The notes beneath the pieces are model-generated. The model was not told where the DNA came from and made no database searches. It worked only from the letters and a program-made list of their open reading frames with translations. DNA of 64,000 nt from Exilibacterium sp. Lineage in GTDB: Bacteria; Pseudomonadota; Gammaproteobacteria; Pseudomonadales; Cellvibrionaceae. The stretch spans positions 51,044 through 115,043 of the forward strand of contig JANQMH010000017.1 in NCBI GenBank assembly GCA_028280195.1, in the 5' to 3' direction. The position numbers and the translations under genes were made by a program. Of the stretch, positions 43,623 to 52,345 are shown in pieces (within the stretch, counting starts at the first letter, position 1; each line of letters begins with the position of its first letter).

Positions 43623-45311
43623 TCAGTCCAGACCTACAGTCCAGCCGGCAACCCAATCGTCAGCGGCACTGACCGCGCCGATAAAGTCAACAGTTTCGAA
43701 GAAAGTACTGGTGCCGGATGCGTCTGGCCCGGTTGCCAGAGCCGGTACGGCGTTGGCGTCGAAGGTGTCTTCCAACTGTGTCACATCGAATACCGGTATG
43801 GTAATGGGTGTAGCATTAGCATCGGAGAATGCCGCAGCAGTAATATAGGCGCGATCGTTGGTATCCAGCCCCTCTATCACAGTAACGGGCAGTGCAGTGG
43901 GGTCACTAACGACGACATTGTTGCTCGCTGCCGTGGCCAGCCAGGCATCAATATCAAATGCAGCATTGGGGCCACTGGCATCGACGCCCAACTTGGTGGG
44001 TTCAGTACAGGCAATGAAGTTGCTGACAGCTACAGAAACACCGGCTTCGACGGCATCTACCACAAACGGTCCGGCGGTATCGTCAAGTTCCAGACACTCC
44101 TGGCTTTCCATACCGTCAGCGTTGGAAGTAATGATAGAGTTGTACATCTCAAAGAAAGCCCCTTCCCGGTAGAGTACACCTTCAGAGGAACCCTTTGATG
44201 ACGGTTCTGTACCTTGGTTTTCTTCAACGGCTGAAGTGACGCAGGTCATATTTGAGATGCGCAGTTTGGTAAAAGGCTGCAGATCATCTTCCCGGTCCTC
44301 GCCGGCGTTGTCGCCTTCTATACAGCGGTTGGCACCAGAGGTATGAACTACCAGCGCGAACTGGATATTGCCGACATAGCCTTCTGAGTAGTCGATGGAG
44401 TCATCGCCGACGTTGACCGCTACGATATTTTTCAGATTGACCGCGCCGCCGAACATTTCAAAGCCATCGTCCTGGGTGGTATAGGTTTGAACAAACTCAA
44501 TGGTCGTTCCAGAGCCTACGCCATTCAGAGTTAACCCGTTAAGCTCATTGCCATCGACGACCTCAAAGCCCGCATGCCGGATCTGGACGTAGCGCAGGAT
44601 ACCTGAGTTCTCGGCATTGTTATTGCCGCCATAAGTGGCCGGGCGGCCTTCGGCCGCTACATGGCACTGGTGCGGGTTGGAGTTATCAGCCGGGGGTTGG
44701 CGCTGAGCGTCGGTACATTTGTTGGTGATGCCATTGCCGTTGATCTGAATTCCGCCCCACAGTCCTCTGTCGGCCTCTGTGGCGGTGCCGTCGCGAAGGT
44801 CGCCGACGGCGCTGAAGATAATCGGGCTGCTTGCAGTACCTTCGGCGATGATGCGGGAGCCCCGCGCGATTCTCACATAGTCAGCGGGGGAGGAAAATGC
44901 CACCCGTGCGCCGGGCGCCACTGTAAGTTGCGGGCCCTCACCGTCCTGGGGCACGCTTACTCCGGCTCTGGCCGCATTCGCGTCAACGTCCTCGCCCACA
45001 TACAGGCTGTCTTCAAAGATATGGAGACCGTTATTGGCGAGGGCCGGAAGAGTAAGGTCCACCTCGAGTGGGCGAGTATCACTGACGAAGGTAACGTCAT
45101 ATGTGCAGTTGCCGGCGTTGTCGAGGGAGCCGCGGAAGGTCTGGCCCGATAACTGGTATGAGGCGCAAGGGTTGGTACTGCCATCACCACCGCCGCCAGT
45201 CGAGTTATCGTTGACGATATTGGTAGGCTGCAGCCTGATGTCGCCGCCATCGCCACAACCAATAAGTACAGCTGCCAGCGCACTGACGCTAACGAATGTC
45301 TTGATCTTCAT
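43623..45311 (-). CDS. TonB-receptor-associated lipoprotein
   Basis: A 562-residue lipoprotein with lipobox LIGC (C19). After a Gly/Ser/Asn linker the protein has repeated short beta segments (RGLWGGIQINGNG, LRYVQIRHAG, GVGSGTTIEFVQTYTTQDDGFEMFGG), suggesting a right-handed beta-helix. Several cysteines (CTDAQ, QCHV, RCIEGD, MTCV, QECLELD, IACTE) could form disulfides. It lies 5' of the receptor gene in the same direction, so the two are probably co-expressed and act on one ligand at the outer membrane. No enzymatic motif is seen. Confidence 0.88.
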   Translation of the reverse strand: MKIKTFVSVSALAAVLIGCGDGGDIRLQPTNIVNDNSTGGGGDGSTNPCASYQLSGQTFRGSLDNAGNCTYDVTFVSDTRPLEVDLTLPALANNGLHIFEDSLYVGEDVDANAARAGVSVPQDGEGPQLTVAPGARVAFSSPADYVRIARGSRIIAEGTASSPIIFSAVGDLRDGTATEADRGLWGGIQINGNGITNKCTDAQRQPPADNSNPHQCHVAAEGRPATYGGNNNAENSGILRYVQIRHAGFEVVDGNELNGLTLNGVGSGTTIEFVQTYTTQDDGFEMFGGAVNLKNIVAVNVGDDSIDYSEGYVGNIQFALVVHTSGANRCIEGDNAGEDREDDLQPFTKLRISNMTCVTSAVEENQGTEPSSKGSSEGVLYREGAFFEMYNSIITSNADGMESQECLELDDTAGPFVVDAVEAGVSVAVSNFIACTEPTKLGVDASGPNAAFDIDAWLATAASNNVVVSDPTALPVTVIEGLDTNDRAYITAAAFSDANATPITIPVFDVTQLEDTFDANAVPALATGPDASGTSTFFETVDFIGAVSAADDWVAGWTVGLD

Positions 45312-46015
45312 GTTGGTTTCTTACTCCCAATTAGAGGCTAGTGGTATAAACAGATAGCTGTTTGAAGCTTATTTTTATGGGCGAGAGAGCCGACCTTCGG
45401 GGTCGCGGCGCCCCCCACCCGCCAGCGTCGGGTGAACATTTTTTTCCGAAGCCTGGTTACTCAAACCCTGAGCAAAATTGAAGGACGGCGCAGATTCTGT
45501 TGCATCACCATTGCAGAAATATGTCATAAATATTTCAGAAATATTTCATTTTCGAGGGTTGGCTGCTATTTGTGCTGTCTGTTCTGAAAATCCTGAAGAG
45601 GTTGCCGGTTTTATGGGCGAGCGCAGGGAGAGAAAGGCGCTTCAGGCACAATCCGTGCATCAGTGTGAGTTGTGCGGACCGCTGCGGCGGCGGCCGGGAA
45701 CGGCGCCTGAATCAACCTTTATATCAACAGCTTAGCGATCTTTGTTAATGCAAGTGTTTTGCATACGTAGTGAAAATGCATTATGTCTGTATAAATTTTG
45801 TTAGATTGAGAGACCCGTTGTCACTTTACTTTGCGCTATTTACGGCGGATGGGAATGTTACGCGGATATGACCGTGCCCTGCTCATTGAATATGAACTTT
45901 TTGTGAAAGTTTTGTGACGCTGCGGGCTTAATACCCCAGGGCTTTTTAGCAGGTCTCTGTAGTGTAAAAATACTTATAAAAAACCGATGATGGGGATAAG
46001 GTCATGAGAGTGGCC
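45312..46015. other. Intergenic region with Pho-box-like repeats
   Basis: About 700 bp without a convincing gene, between the lipoprotein start and the BKACE stop. A plus-strand frame at 45478-45735 has no ribosome site or recognisable content. The region has AT-rich stretches and the Pho-box-like direct repeats listed separately, so it probably holds the promoter of the lipoprotein-receptor operon. Confidence 0.5.
45521..45549 (+). promoter_or_regulatory. Pho-box-like 11-bp direct repeats
   Basis: ATGTCAT, AAAT, ATTTCAG, AAAT, ATTTCAT: three 7-bp elements separated by 4 bp, the geometry of a PhoB box (CTGTCAT-N4-CTGTCAT). It lies 210 bp upstream of the lipoprotein-receptor operon but in the opposite orientation, so the link is weak. 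Confidence 0.35.
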
Positions 46016-46870
46016 CTATAGAAATATGGCCCTCGCCTCCTCCGGACTGGCCACTGAGCGGCCAGTCGCTTCGGCTATGCCCGCCAGTGCCTGCACCAGA
46101 TCGCCGTTGCCCCTGGCTCTGTTGCCGTCGGGCAGATAAAAGGTGTCCTCCAGCCCGGTGCGCAGCTGGCCGCCGAGTTCGGCGGTGCGGCGGTGCAGCG
46201 GCCAGATGTCGCCGCGGCCGATCAGGGTGCTCTGCCACAGGCTCTGCGGCTTCATATACCTGAGCAGGATGGGCAGCAGATCGGCGTCGGCTGGCATACC
46301 GGAGGCCACTCCCATGACCAGGTTGTAGTTGACCCGGTCGATCATGCCCACCTCCTGATACATACCCACGGAGCGCACGATACCCAGGTCAAAGCACTCG
46401 AATTCCGGGCGGCAGTCCGTTTCCCGCAGTACTTGCAGTAGCTCCTCTATCTTCTCGACCGGGTTTTCGAACAGCATGGGGGGCCAGGCCCAGCTGCCGT
46501 TGCTGCGTGCTTTGAGGTAATTGAGACTGCCGGCATTGCAGGCGGCAATTTCCGGCCTGCCGGCGCGGATGCAGTCCAGCGGCCCCTGCTGGTCGCGGCC
46601 GATGGTGCCGGTGGAAAAATTGATGATCACCCCCGGGCAGGCGCCGCGAATGGCGTCGCTGATGGCCGCGGCCACTTCCGGTTGCCAGCTCGGCAGATGG
46701 CCCTGCCCGGGCTCCTGGCGGCGGAAGTGGATATGCATGACCGCGGCGCCGGCATCGAAAGCCTCTTTGGCGGAGGCTGCCATTTGCTCCGCGGTGACCG
46801 GCACCGGGTGCTGCTCTGGGTTGGTCAATACCCCGGTCAGGGCACAGGTAATCACGACTTTGTCCGACAT
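46016..46870 (-). CDS. Beta-keto acid cleavage enzyme (BKACE, DUF849)
   Basis: A 284-residue TIM-barrel enzyme of the BKACE family: VVITCALTGVLTNPEQHPVPVT at the start, then GAAVMHIHFR with the zinc-binding HxH, INFSTGTIG, and the C-terminal GLEDTFYLPDG. Characterised members convert a beta-keto acid plus acetyl-CoA to acetoacetate plus a shorter or different acyl-CoA. The start at 46870 directly begins the conserved domain. An exact copy of the atu-operon TetR operator lies 34 bp upstream, implying shared control. The substrate may be the 3-oxo acid from terpenoid breakdown; this is inference. Confidence 0.92.
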   Translation of the reverse strand: MSDKVVITCALTGVLTNPEQHPVPVTAEQMAASAKEAFDAGAAVMHIHFRRQEPGQGHLPSWQPEVAAAISDAIRGACPGVIINFSTGTIGRDQQGPLDCIRAGRPEIAACNAGSLNYLKARSNGSWAWPPMLFENPVEKIEELLQVLRETDCRPEFECFDLGIVRSVGMYQEVGMIDRVNYNLVMGVASGMPADADLLPILLRYMKPQSLWQSTLIGRGDIWPLHRRTAELGGQLRTGLEDTFYLPDGNRARGNGDLVQALAGIAEATGRSVASPEEARAIFL

Positions 46871-46904
46871 GGGCACCATCCTCCAAACTGTTTTCCGGAT
46901 CAAA

Positions 46905-46922
46905 ACCAAGCGCTTGCTTGGT
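46905..46922. promoter_or_regulatory. Second copy of the AtuR-type operator, before the BKACE gene
   Basis: ACCAAGCGCTTGCTTGGT is identical over all 18 bp to the palindrome at 24348-24365. It lies 34 bp upstream of the BKACE start codon. Confidence 0.88.
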
Positions 46923-46986
46923 AAAGAATAACAGCTTTGCACCGCAAAGGGCAGCTGTAGCGGTGGTGGTTGCCGCGGCCTTACTG

Positions 46987-48072
46987 TCAGGCCAGCAGGC
47001 GATCGATAAAGGCGCGCAGCGATGCCTGGCCGCGCGGCGCAATGGAGGTGAATTCGAGGCTGGATGTGTAAGTTGAGATGCCGTCTGTGACCTGGTCCCG
47101 GGCGGTTATATTGGTGCGCAGCACCTTGGCATAAACATCGGTGGAGGAATCGTCGGCCTGGGCTGTGGACAGGGGAAACTTGATGTCGGTATAGGGCTCC
47201 AGATAAATCGGCAGCCGCGCCCGCATGCCGTTGTAGCCGAGGTCGATAATCTCGCCGTAATGAGCCTTGGGCATGACGGTGGCGCCGCTGATCTGTTGAA
47301 ATGCCAGCGGGATATTGACCGCCACGCGCGGGCCCTTGCGCTCCTCGGCGCGGGGCACGGTCATATTGCTGGGCCGCCGCGTCTCCAGCAGCTCGTAAAT
47401 GGTAACCGGCTCGCGTTTGCCCTTGATATAGATCGTGCTCGGCTCGCCGACCTCGATATACGACTGCGCATGCTGCCAGCTGGACTGACTGATTAAAACC
47501 TGCCCGCGCAGGCTGTGGGCCTCAATGCGCGCGGCCAGGTTGACCGGCTCTCCCACCACGGTGTGTTCGCGATGGGTATTGGAGCCGATATCCGCGGCAA
47601 TCACACGGCCGGTGCTCAGGCCGATGCCGATAAAAAGCGGCGGTACCCCCAGGCGCCCGCAGTAGCGGTTAACCGCGGGCATGCTCTGCTGCATGGCCAC
47701 GGCGCAGGCGATGGCCTTGTCCACATCCCCCGCCAGCTGCGCCTGCAGCCCGAATACCGCCATGATGCCGTCGCCCATGAACTTGTCCACCACGCCTTCG
47801 TGGCGCACGATGATATCCACCATCACGGCAAAATACTGGTTGAGCAGGGCTACCACGGTCTCGGGCGGATAGCATGAGGTCAGGGCGGTGAAGCCGCGAA
47901 TATCGGCCATCATTACGGTAACGTAGCGGCTCTGGGGGCGCTGGTAGCGGGCGCGATCGGATTCGATCAGAGAGGATAATTGAGTGCGCATCTGCGCCCG
48001 CGGCGGCGGGTCCTTCTGCCAGGCGAGAAACTCGCTGGTCAGGGAGTCGATGAGGGCTGATTTGGGATGCAT
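46987..48072 (-). CDS. Class III nucleotide cyclase fused to a PilZ domain
   Basis: A 361-residue cytoplasmic protein. Residues about 45-230 are a class III adenylate/guanylate cyclase domain: VMMADIRGFTALT and KFMGDGIMAVFG give the two metal-binding Asp, and VVGEPVNLAARIE is the conserved nucleotide segment. The C-terminal part (about 245-361) looks like a PilZ domain: RKGPR is an RxxxR motif and IIDLGYNGMRA the following D-x-G-x-x-G, with Gly where Ser is common. This suggests cyclic-di-GMP control of cyclic nucleotide synthesis. No transmembrane segment is seen. Gene next to BKACE, 116 bp apart. Confidence 0.9.
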   Translation of the reverse strand: MHPKSALIDSLTSEFLAWQKDPPPRAQMRTQLSSLIESDRARYQRPQSRYVTVMMADIRGFTALTSCYPPETVVALLNQYFAVMVDIIVRHEGVVDKFMGDGIMAVFGLQAQLAGDVDKAIACAVAMQQSMPAVNRYCGRLGVPPLFIGIGLSTGRVIAADIGSNTHREHTVVGEPVNLAARIEAHSLRGQVLISQSSWQHAQSYIEVGEPSTIYIKGKREPVTIYELLETRRPSNMTVPRAEERKGPRVAVNIPLAFQQISGATVMPKAHYGEIIDLGYNGMRARLPIYLEPYTDIKFPLSTAQADDSSTDVYAKVLRTNITARDQVTDGISTYTSSLEFTSIAPRGQASLRAFIDRLLA

Positions 48073-48289
48073 GGCGCCAGCTGCCGCTTTTCGGGACTCG
48101 GCGTAAGCCTATAGAAAAGTGCTCCAGGCGTGCAGGCCGGGAGGTGGTTTCAGGTGCCTATATTCGGTGCATTGCCGCCTGCCCCGAATCGGCGCAAAAT
48201 GAGCAGCAGTGCAGCCTCGCGGCGCAGCCTCTGGCGCCGCCCGGGTTGATTGAGAAGTCAGTATGAGAAGCCGGTAACAGGAGGAAGCG

Positions 48290-48772
48290 ATGGCTGAATA
48301 CAGTGCCACAGTGGTGTGGAAGCGCGACGGGCAGGCTTTTATCGATAACCGCTACAGCCGCGGTCACAGCTGGCGTTTCGACGGCGGCTGCGAGGTTCCC
48401 GCCTCGTCCTCTCCCCACGTAGTGCCGCTGCCCTACTCGGTGGCGGCCAACGTCGATCCCGAAGAGGCGTTTGTGGCCTCCCTGTCCAGTTGCCATATGT
48501 TGTTTTTTCTGGCTTTTGCCGCGCGCGAGCGCTTTGTGGTCGACAGCTACAGCGACGCGGCGGTGGGCTTTATGGATAAGAACAGCGCCGGCAAGACGGC
48601 GATGACCCGGGTGATATTGCGCCCGCAGGTCGAGTTCTGCGGCCGCCAGCGCCCGGCGCGACAGCAGGTGCAGGACTTGCACCACCGCGCTCACGAAAGC
48701 TGCTTTATTGCCAATTCGGTCAAAACCGAAGTGGTGGTGGAGCCTGCCGAGACGGTTGATCATGGCCATTGA
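48290..48772 (+). CDS. OsmC-family thiol peroxidase-like protein
   Basis: A 160-residue OsmC/Ohr-family protein. The two conserved cysteines appear in SLSSCHMLFFLAFAA and HESCFIANSVKTEV, the arrangement used to reduce organic hydroperoxides. AGGAGG precedes the ATG. It overlaps the next gene by 11 bp, so the two are co-translated. Role: detoxification of peroxides, inferred from the family. Confidence 0.92.
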   Translation: MAEYSATVVWKRDGQAFIDNRYSRGHSWRFDGGCEVPASSSPHVVPLPYSVAANVDPEEAFVASLSSCHMLFFLAFAARERFVVDSYSDAAVGFMDKNSAGKTAMTRVILRPQVEFCGRQRPARQQVQDLHHRAHESCFIANSVKTEVVVEPAETVDHGH

Positions 48773-49124
48773 GCAGGCCCTTCACAAGCCGCTGGCAATG
48801 CATGAGCTGCCGGTGACGCTGCAGGCTTTTATCGTGGTGACCCCTTACTTTGCCTATCTGGTCGATGACCTCGAGTGCGAGAGCGCCGGCGGCCAGCAGG
48901 GCCGTATTCTGGTCAACTCGCCGGAGGTGGCCGACCTGCTGATAGACCAGCTGCCCCACAGTGTCGGCGGTCTGGCGCTGTTCCAGGAGGCCTGCCGTAT
49001 TAGCGGCATTCTCAAGCGCACCGAACTGGCCACTTTTCCGCGCCAGTTCTATCGGGTGTCGGAACTGGTGGTGAGGCCGCACGCCGCCGAGCCGGTGGTG
49101 TTGAACGATATGCTGACCTTATAG
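48762..49124 (+). CDS. Hypothetical protein coupled to OsmC
   Basis: A 120-residue soluble protein that I do not recognise. It starts at ATG 48762 inside the OsmC gene. It has three cysteines and a mixed helix/strand pattern, with LPHSVGGLALFQEACRISGI as its most distinctive stretch. It lies in a three-gene run with OsmC and a GNAT acetyltransferase, only 13 bp before the latter. Confidence 0.8.
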   Translation: MAIEQALHKPLAMHELPVTLQAFIVVTPYFAYLVDDLECESAGGQQGRILVNSPEVADLLIDQLPHSVGGLALFQEACRISGILKRTELATFPRQFYRVSELVVRPHAAEPVVLNDMLTL

Positions 49125-49137
49125 ATGGCCGCCTGCG

Positions 49138-49671
49138 GTGGAGATTCGTATCAGACCGTTTCGACGCGACGACGCCCAGCCGCTGTATAACGCGGTGCGG
49201 GAAAGTTTCGAACACCTTTCGCCCTGGCTGCCCTGGTGCACTGCCGATTACGACCTCGACAGCAGTCGCAGCTGGATCACCTATACGGAAGTGATGTGGT
49301 ACGAGGCGCGCGAGTTTCATTTTGTAGTCGAGTCCGCCGGCGGCGGGCAACTGCTGGGCGGTGTCGGCATTACCGACATCAACAAAAAGCGCAAACTGGG
49401 CAAGCTGGGTTACTGGGTGCGGCGCTCCCGGGTGGGGCGGGGCATAGCGCTGCAGGCGGCTCTGCAGGCCGCCCGTTACGGTTTTGCAAGCCTGCACCTG
49501 CAGCGCCTGGAAATCGAAATCGCCGAGGGCAACCGCGCCAGCCGGGCAGTGGCGGAGAAACTGGGAGCCGTTTGCGAGGGCCTGCACCGCAGCCGCCTGC
49601 TGCCGGAAGATGAGACCTCGCGGGCTTACTGCTATTCGCTTGTGCGCGACGACCTCGACACCGGCGCTTAG
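49138..49671 (+). CDS. GNAT N-acetyltransferase (RimJ/RimL-like)
   Basis: A 177-residue GNAT enzyme starting at GTG 49138. The acetyl-CoA binding stretch is SRVGRGIALQAALQAARYGF, and the C-terminal LQRLEIEIAEGNRASRAVAEKLG followed by EGLHRSRLL is characteristic of the RimJ/RimL/ribosomal-protein acetyltransferase group. It would acetylate an N-terminal amine or a small molecule. It shares the run with the OsmC gene. Confidence 0.92.
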   Translation: MEIRIRPFRRDDAQPLYNAVRESFEHLSPWLPWCTADYDLDSSRSWITYTEVMWYEAREFHFVVESAGGGQLLGGVGITDINKKRKLGKLGYWVRRSRVGRGIALQAALQAARYGFASLHLQRLEIEIAEGNRASRAVAEKLGAVCEGLHRSRLLPEDETSRAYCYSLVRDDLDTGA

Positions 49672-49701
49672 CGCCTGCCGGCAGGCTCCGGCAGCCGGTA
49701 T

Positions 49702-50643
49702 TCAAGCCGGCAGGAACTTGGAGTAGTCGAGAAAGCGCCAGCGCAAGCGCAGTGCCGCGGCGTAGAACTCCAGTTTCTGTATACGGATCTCCACCATTTG
49801 CAAAGCGCCGCTGCTAAAGTCGACCCTGTCGCGATCGAAGTGGATCTCTGCGGTACCGCTGATATGCAGCAGATCGCCGCTGTTGAAATCGATAAACAGC
49901 AGGCTGCAACGCGGATCGTTGAGCAGGTTGCCGAGCGTGTTGAAGAAATAATTGCCCTGATAATCCGCAAACAGCAGCCGCTCGCCATCGCGCCAGCTGA
50001 CGAAGCCGGGCCGGCCGCCGCGGTGGGAAACGTCTACACCGGCGGCGCCGGGCTTGCCGGCCGCCGCCTGCGGCAGTGCGCCGCTGGCACTGGCAATGAA
50101 AAACGTATCGGCGGCGGCGACCAGCTGCCGTGCCCGGGCGCGATCGGCGCCGGCAACGGCCTGGCCGGCCGGCTCGCCCGACCACCGCCACTGCCGCGCC
50201 TGAATATACTTGGCGCAGTTGCCGAACGACTGATCCACCCGCAGGCGCAAGCCGCCGGCGCCGGCGGCGCCGATTTTGCCGTTCACCCGATTGCGGCGGC
50301 GGCTGTGCAGCTCGATACCCAGCAGCCCCAGTGGTGAGCCGGGTTCCAGCTGCAGCCCGGGCACGACACCCGCCGCGTGCGCGGCAATAGCCAGCGTGCG
50401 GGCATCGGGTGAGTGGATAAAGCCCGGCTCTCCCTCCAGTATCGATACCCGCGGCCGGCCGGCAACGTCCAGGCCTGCCAGCAGCAGAAACGGCAATTGC
50501 CGGTAAAAATCGCGATGCTGGTCTGGCATATACGCGCGAATCATTTTACTGCCGATTCTTTCCATCTGCCCGCGGCGCCGGTGCCGCGCCTGCAGTGCCT
50601 GTTCGCCCGGGTGAAAAGGGCTGTGCGGAAGACGGGTTGTCAT
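49702..50643 (-). CDS. Pyridoxamine-phosphate-oxidase-like flavoprotein
   Basis: A 313-residue protein related to the pyridoxamine 5'-phosphate oxidase-like split-barrel family. It has two related halves: a first with LPFLLLAGLDVAGRPRVSILEG (about 50-72) and a second with HRGGRPGFVSWRDGERLLFADYQGNYFFNTLGNL (about 206-240). Both fit FMN- or F420-binding barrels. The substrate is unknown. It is transcribed with the GST gene, whose stop lies 20 bp upstream. Confidence 0.85.
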   Translation of the reverse strand: MTTRLPHSPFHPGEQALQARHRRRGQMERIGSKMIRAYMPDQHRDFYRQLPFLLLAGLDVAGRPRVSILEGEPGFIHSPDARTLAIAAHAAGVVPGLQLEPGSPLGLLGIELHSRRRNRVNGKIGAAGAGGLRLRVDQSFGNCAKYIQARQWRWSGEPAGQAVAGADRARARQLVAAADTFFIASASGALPQAAAGKPGAAGVDVSHRGGRPGFVSWRDGERLLFADYQGNYFFNTLGNLLNDPRCSLLFIDFNSGDLLHISGTAEIHFDRDRVDFSSGALQMVEIRIQKLEFYAAALRLRWRFLDYSKFLPA

Positions 50644-50663
50644 TTGCGGCGCTCCCCGGCCGG

Positions 50664-51260
50664 TCAGGAAACGCCGGGCATGCCGACAAAATTGGGCAGC
50701 GCTTTGATCCGCGCCAGCCAGCGGCCGATATTCGGATAGTCCGCCAGAGACAGCCCGCCGTCGCCGCTCAGGGCGATATAGGGAAATGCGGCAATATCGG
50801 CCAGCGTTGCGCGGGAGCCGACCAGAAACTCGCGCTCTGCAAGATGCGCCTCCATCAGGTCGAATACGGCATAGGCGCGTGCTGTAGCTGACTCGTAGTC
50901 AATATCGGCGCCGAACAACTTGACCAGCCGCGCCGCGCAGGGGCCGTGGGCAATTTCATTGGCGGTGGTGAAAAGCCAGTAGCTGATCTGCGCCTGGGTC
51001 GCCGCATCGGCGGGCCAGTACTGCTCGGCTTTCAGTTTCTGCGCCAGATAGACAAGAATCGCCTGCGAGTCGTTGATCACTGTACCGCCGTCGTCCAGTG
51101 CCGGTACCTGGCCCTTGGGGCTGATGGCCAGATACTCGGCGGATTTCTGTTCGCCGTTGAGCAGATCGACCGCTACCTGCTCGTAGTCGACGTCGAGCAG
51201 GCTCAACAGCAGGCGTACCTTATAACAGTTGCCGGAAAGTTCCATGTCGTAGAGTTTCAC
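50664..51260 (-). CDS. Glutathione S-transferase family protein
   Basis: A 198-residue GST. The N-terminal thioredoxin-like domain (1-75) has SGNCYKVRLLL, the cis-Pro stretch GQVPALDDG and INDSQAILVYLA for glutathione binding; the helical C-terminal domain contains the N-capping box ATLADIAAFPYI. It conjugates or reduces electrophiles. It is divergent from a TetR gene 300 bp away, whose strong palindromic operators lie between the two; control of both directions is possible. Confidence 0.93.
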   Translation of the reverse strand: MKLYDMELSGNCYKVRLLLSLLDVDYEQVAVDLLNGEQKSAEYLAISPKGQVPALDDGGTVINDSQAILVYLAQKLKAEQYWPADAATQAQISYWLFTTANEIAHGPCAARLVKLFGADIDYESATARAYAVFDLMEAHLAEREFLVGSRATLADIAAFPYIALSGDGGLSLADYPNIGRWLARIKALPNFVGMPGVS

Positions 51261-51338
51261 ATCAGGCTCCTAAATCGAATGTGGGTCTGCACAAATGCAG
51301 TATTGATAAATAGCAGCTCGAAATTGTTTCGCCGGCGC

Positions 51339-51380
51339 TAGCAGCTGTTTCACAGGTCGAGAGTTATGAAACAGCTGCTA
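51339..51380. repeat. Palindromic intergenic repeat element, copy 2
   Basis: TAGCAGCTGTTTCA (51339-51352) and TGAAACAGCTGCTA (51367-51380) are a perfect 14-bp inverted repeat around a 14-nt loop. Bases 51354-51376 are identical to 8808-8830 in the first element. It lies between the GST and TetR genes. Confidence 0.85.
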
Positions 51381-51427
51381 CACAAAACCGCCAATTCCAC
51401 ACCGCTGGTGTAAAAGCCGTTCGTGGA

Positions 51428-51494
51428 GTGAACAGATCTGTCTTTCGCCAAAGTAAACAGATCTGTTTACTTTGTCAAGTGCGGCGGCTACACT
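51428..51494 (+). promoter_or_regulatory. Palindromic operator pair and promoter of the TetR gene
   Basis: A perfect 26-bp palindrome spans 51449-51474, centred on AAACAGATCTGTTT. A second core, AACAGATCTGT, lies at 51431-51441, 25 bp away. The main palindrome overlaps -35 TTTACT (51466-51471), followed after 17 bp by -10 TACACT (51489-51494). This indicates repression of the TetR gene by its own product, possibly also of the divergent GST gene. Confidence 0.85.
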
Positions 51495-51560
51495 CTCCCG
51501 CCTTAGCGTTCGAGCCCGATTCCTATCACGGCCCGATTCATATTACGGACAGCCACTGCA

Positions 51561-52136
51561 ATGAATACCCGCAAAGACCACCTGCTGGACACCGCCCAGC
51601 GCCTGTTCAATGCCAATGGCTACCACGCCACCGGCATCGATCGCATTCTGTCGGAATCCGGTGTTTCCAAAGCGACGCTGTACAAGTATTTTCGCTCCAA
51701 GGAGGCGCTGATCATGGAAGTGCTGCGCCGGCGCCACCACAGCTTCGATACCTGGTTGCGCGAGTTCGTCGACGCCCGCACCAGCAGCAAATACCGCGGC
51801 GAGCCGGCCGGTGCGATGCTGGCGGTATTTGACGGTCTGGACCGCTGGTTCCGGTCGGAAAACTTTTGCGGTTGTAACTTCATCAATGCCAGTGCCGAAT
51901 ACGGCGATCGCGACGATCCGATTCACGAACTGGTTAAACAACACAAGAGCGATTTGCGCGACTACCTCAAATCGCTGCTCAAACGCGGCGGTTTTTCCCG
52001 TGCCCGCGAGCTTTCCCAGCAGTTAATGCTGCTGGTGGACGGCGCCATAGTGAACGCCCACACGCAGAATAATCCCAAGGCTGCGCGCGAGGCCAGGCAG
52101 GCGGCCAAATGTCTGTTGTCGGCGGCTGCCCGTTAG
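51561..52136 (+). CDS. TetR/AcrR-family transcriptional regulator
   Basis: A 191-residue TetR regulator. The DNA-binding domain (about 5-52) has LLDTAQRLFNANGYHATGID followed by RILSESGVSKATLYKYF. The C-terminal part contains FCGCNFINASAEY, where two cysteines close together could sense electrophiles or oxidants. A 26-bp perfect palindrome over its own promoter is the likely operator. The divergent GST gene is a natural target. Confidence 0.92.
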   Translation: MNTRKDHLLDTAQRLFNANGYHATGIDRILSESGVSKATLYKYFRSKEALIMEVLRRRHHSFDTWLREFVDARTSSKYRGEPAGAMLAVFDGLDRWFRSENFCGCNFINASAEYGDRDDPIHELVKQHKSDLRDYLKSLLKRGGFSRARELSQQLMLLVDGAIVNAHTQNNPKAAREARQAAKCLLSAAAR

Positions 52137-52345
52137 CTTTGTCAGCCGCCCAGCCCGACCAAGTATCACGCTGATATTTATCGTTTTTTTCAATCCTGTC
52201 ACGCCGCTGTAACAGCGCCGCCAGAGCCGCCGGGCAAATAAGTGCTGGCCTAATTCTTATTCCCGTGGATATACTCCTGTTCCGGTTACCGCAGAGTGAC
52301 GAGTGCCTCATTAATCACAGTGATAACAATCGATTACGGGAGCTT

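Noticed and set aside
45478..45735. 85-codon plus-strand frame upstream of the lipoprotein operon
   Set aside because: No ribosome site, no family resemblance, and it spans the Pho-box-like repeats; treated as intergenic.
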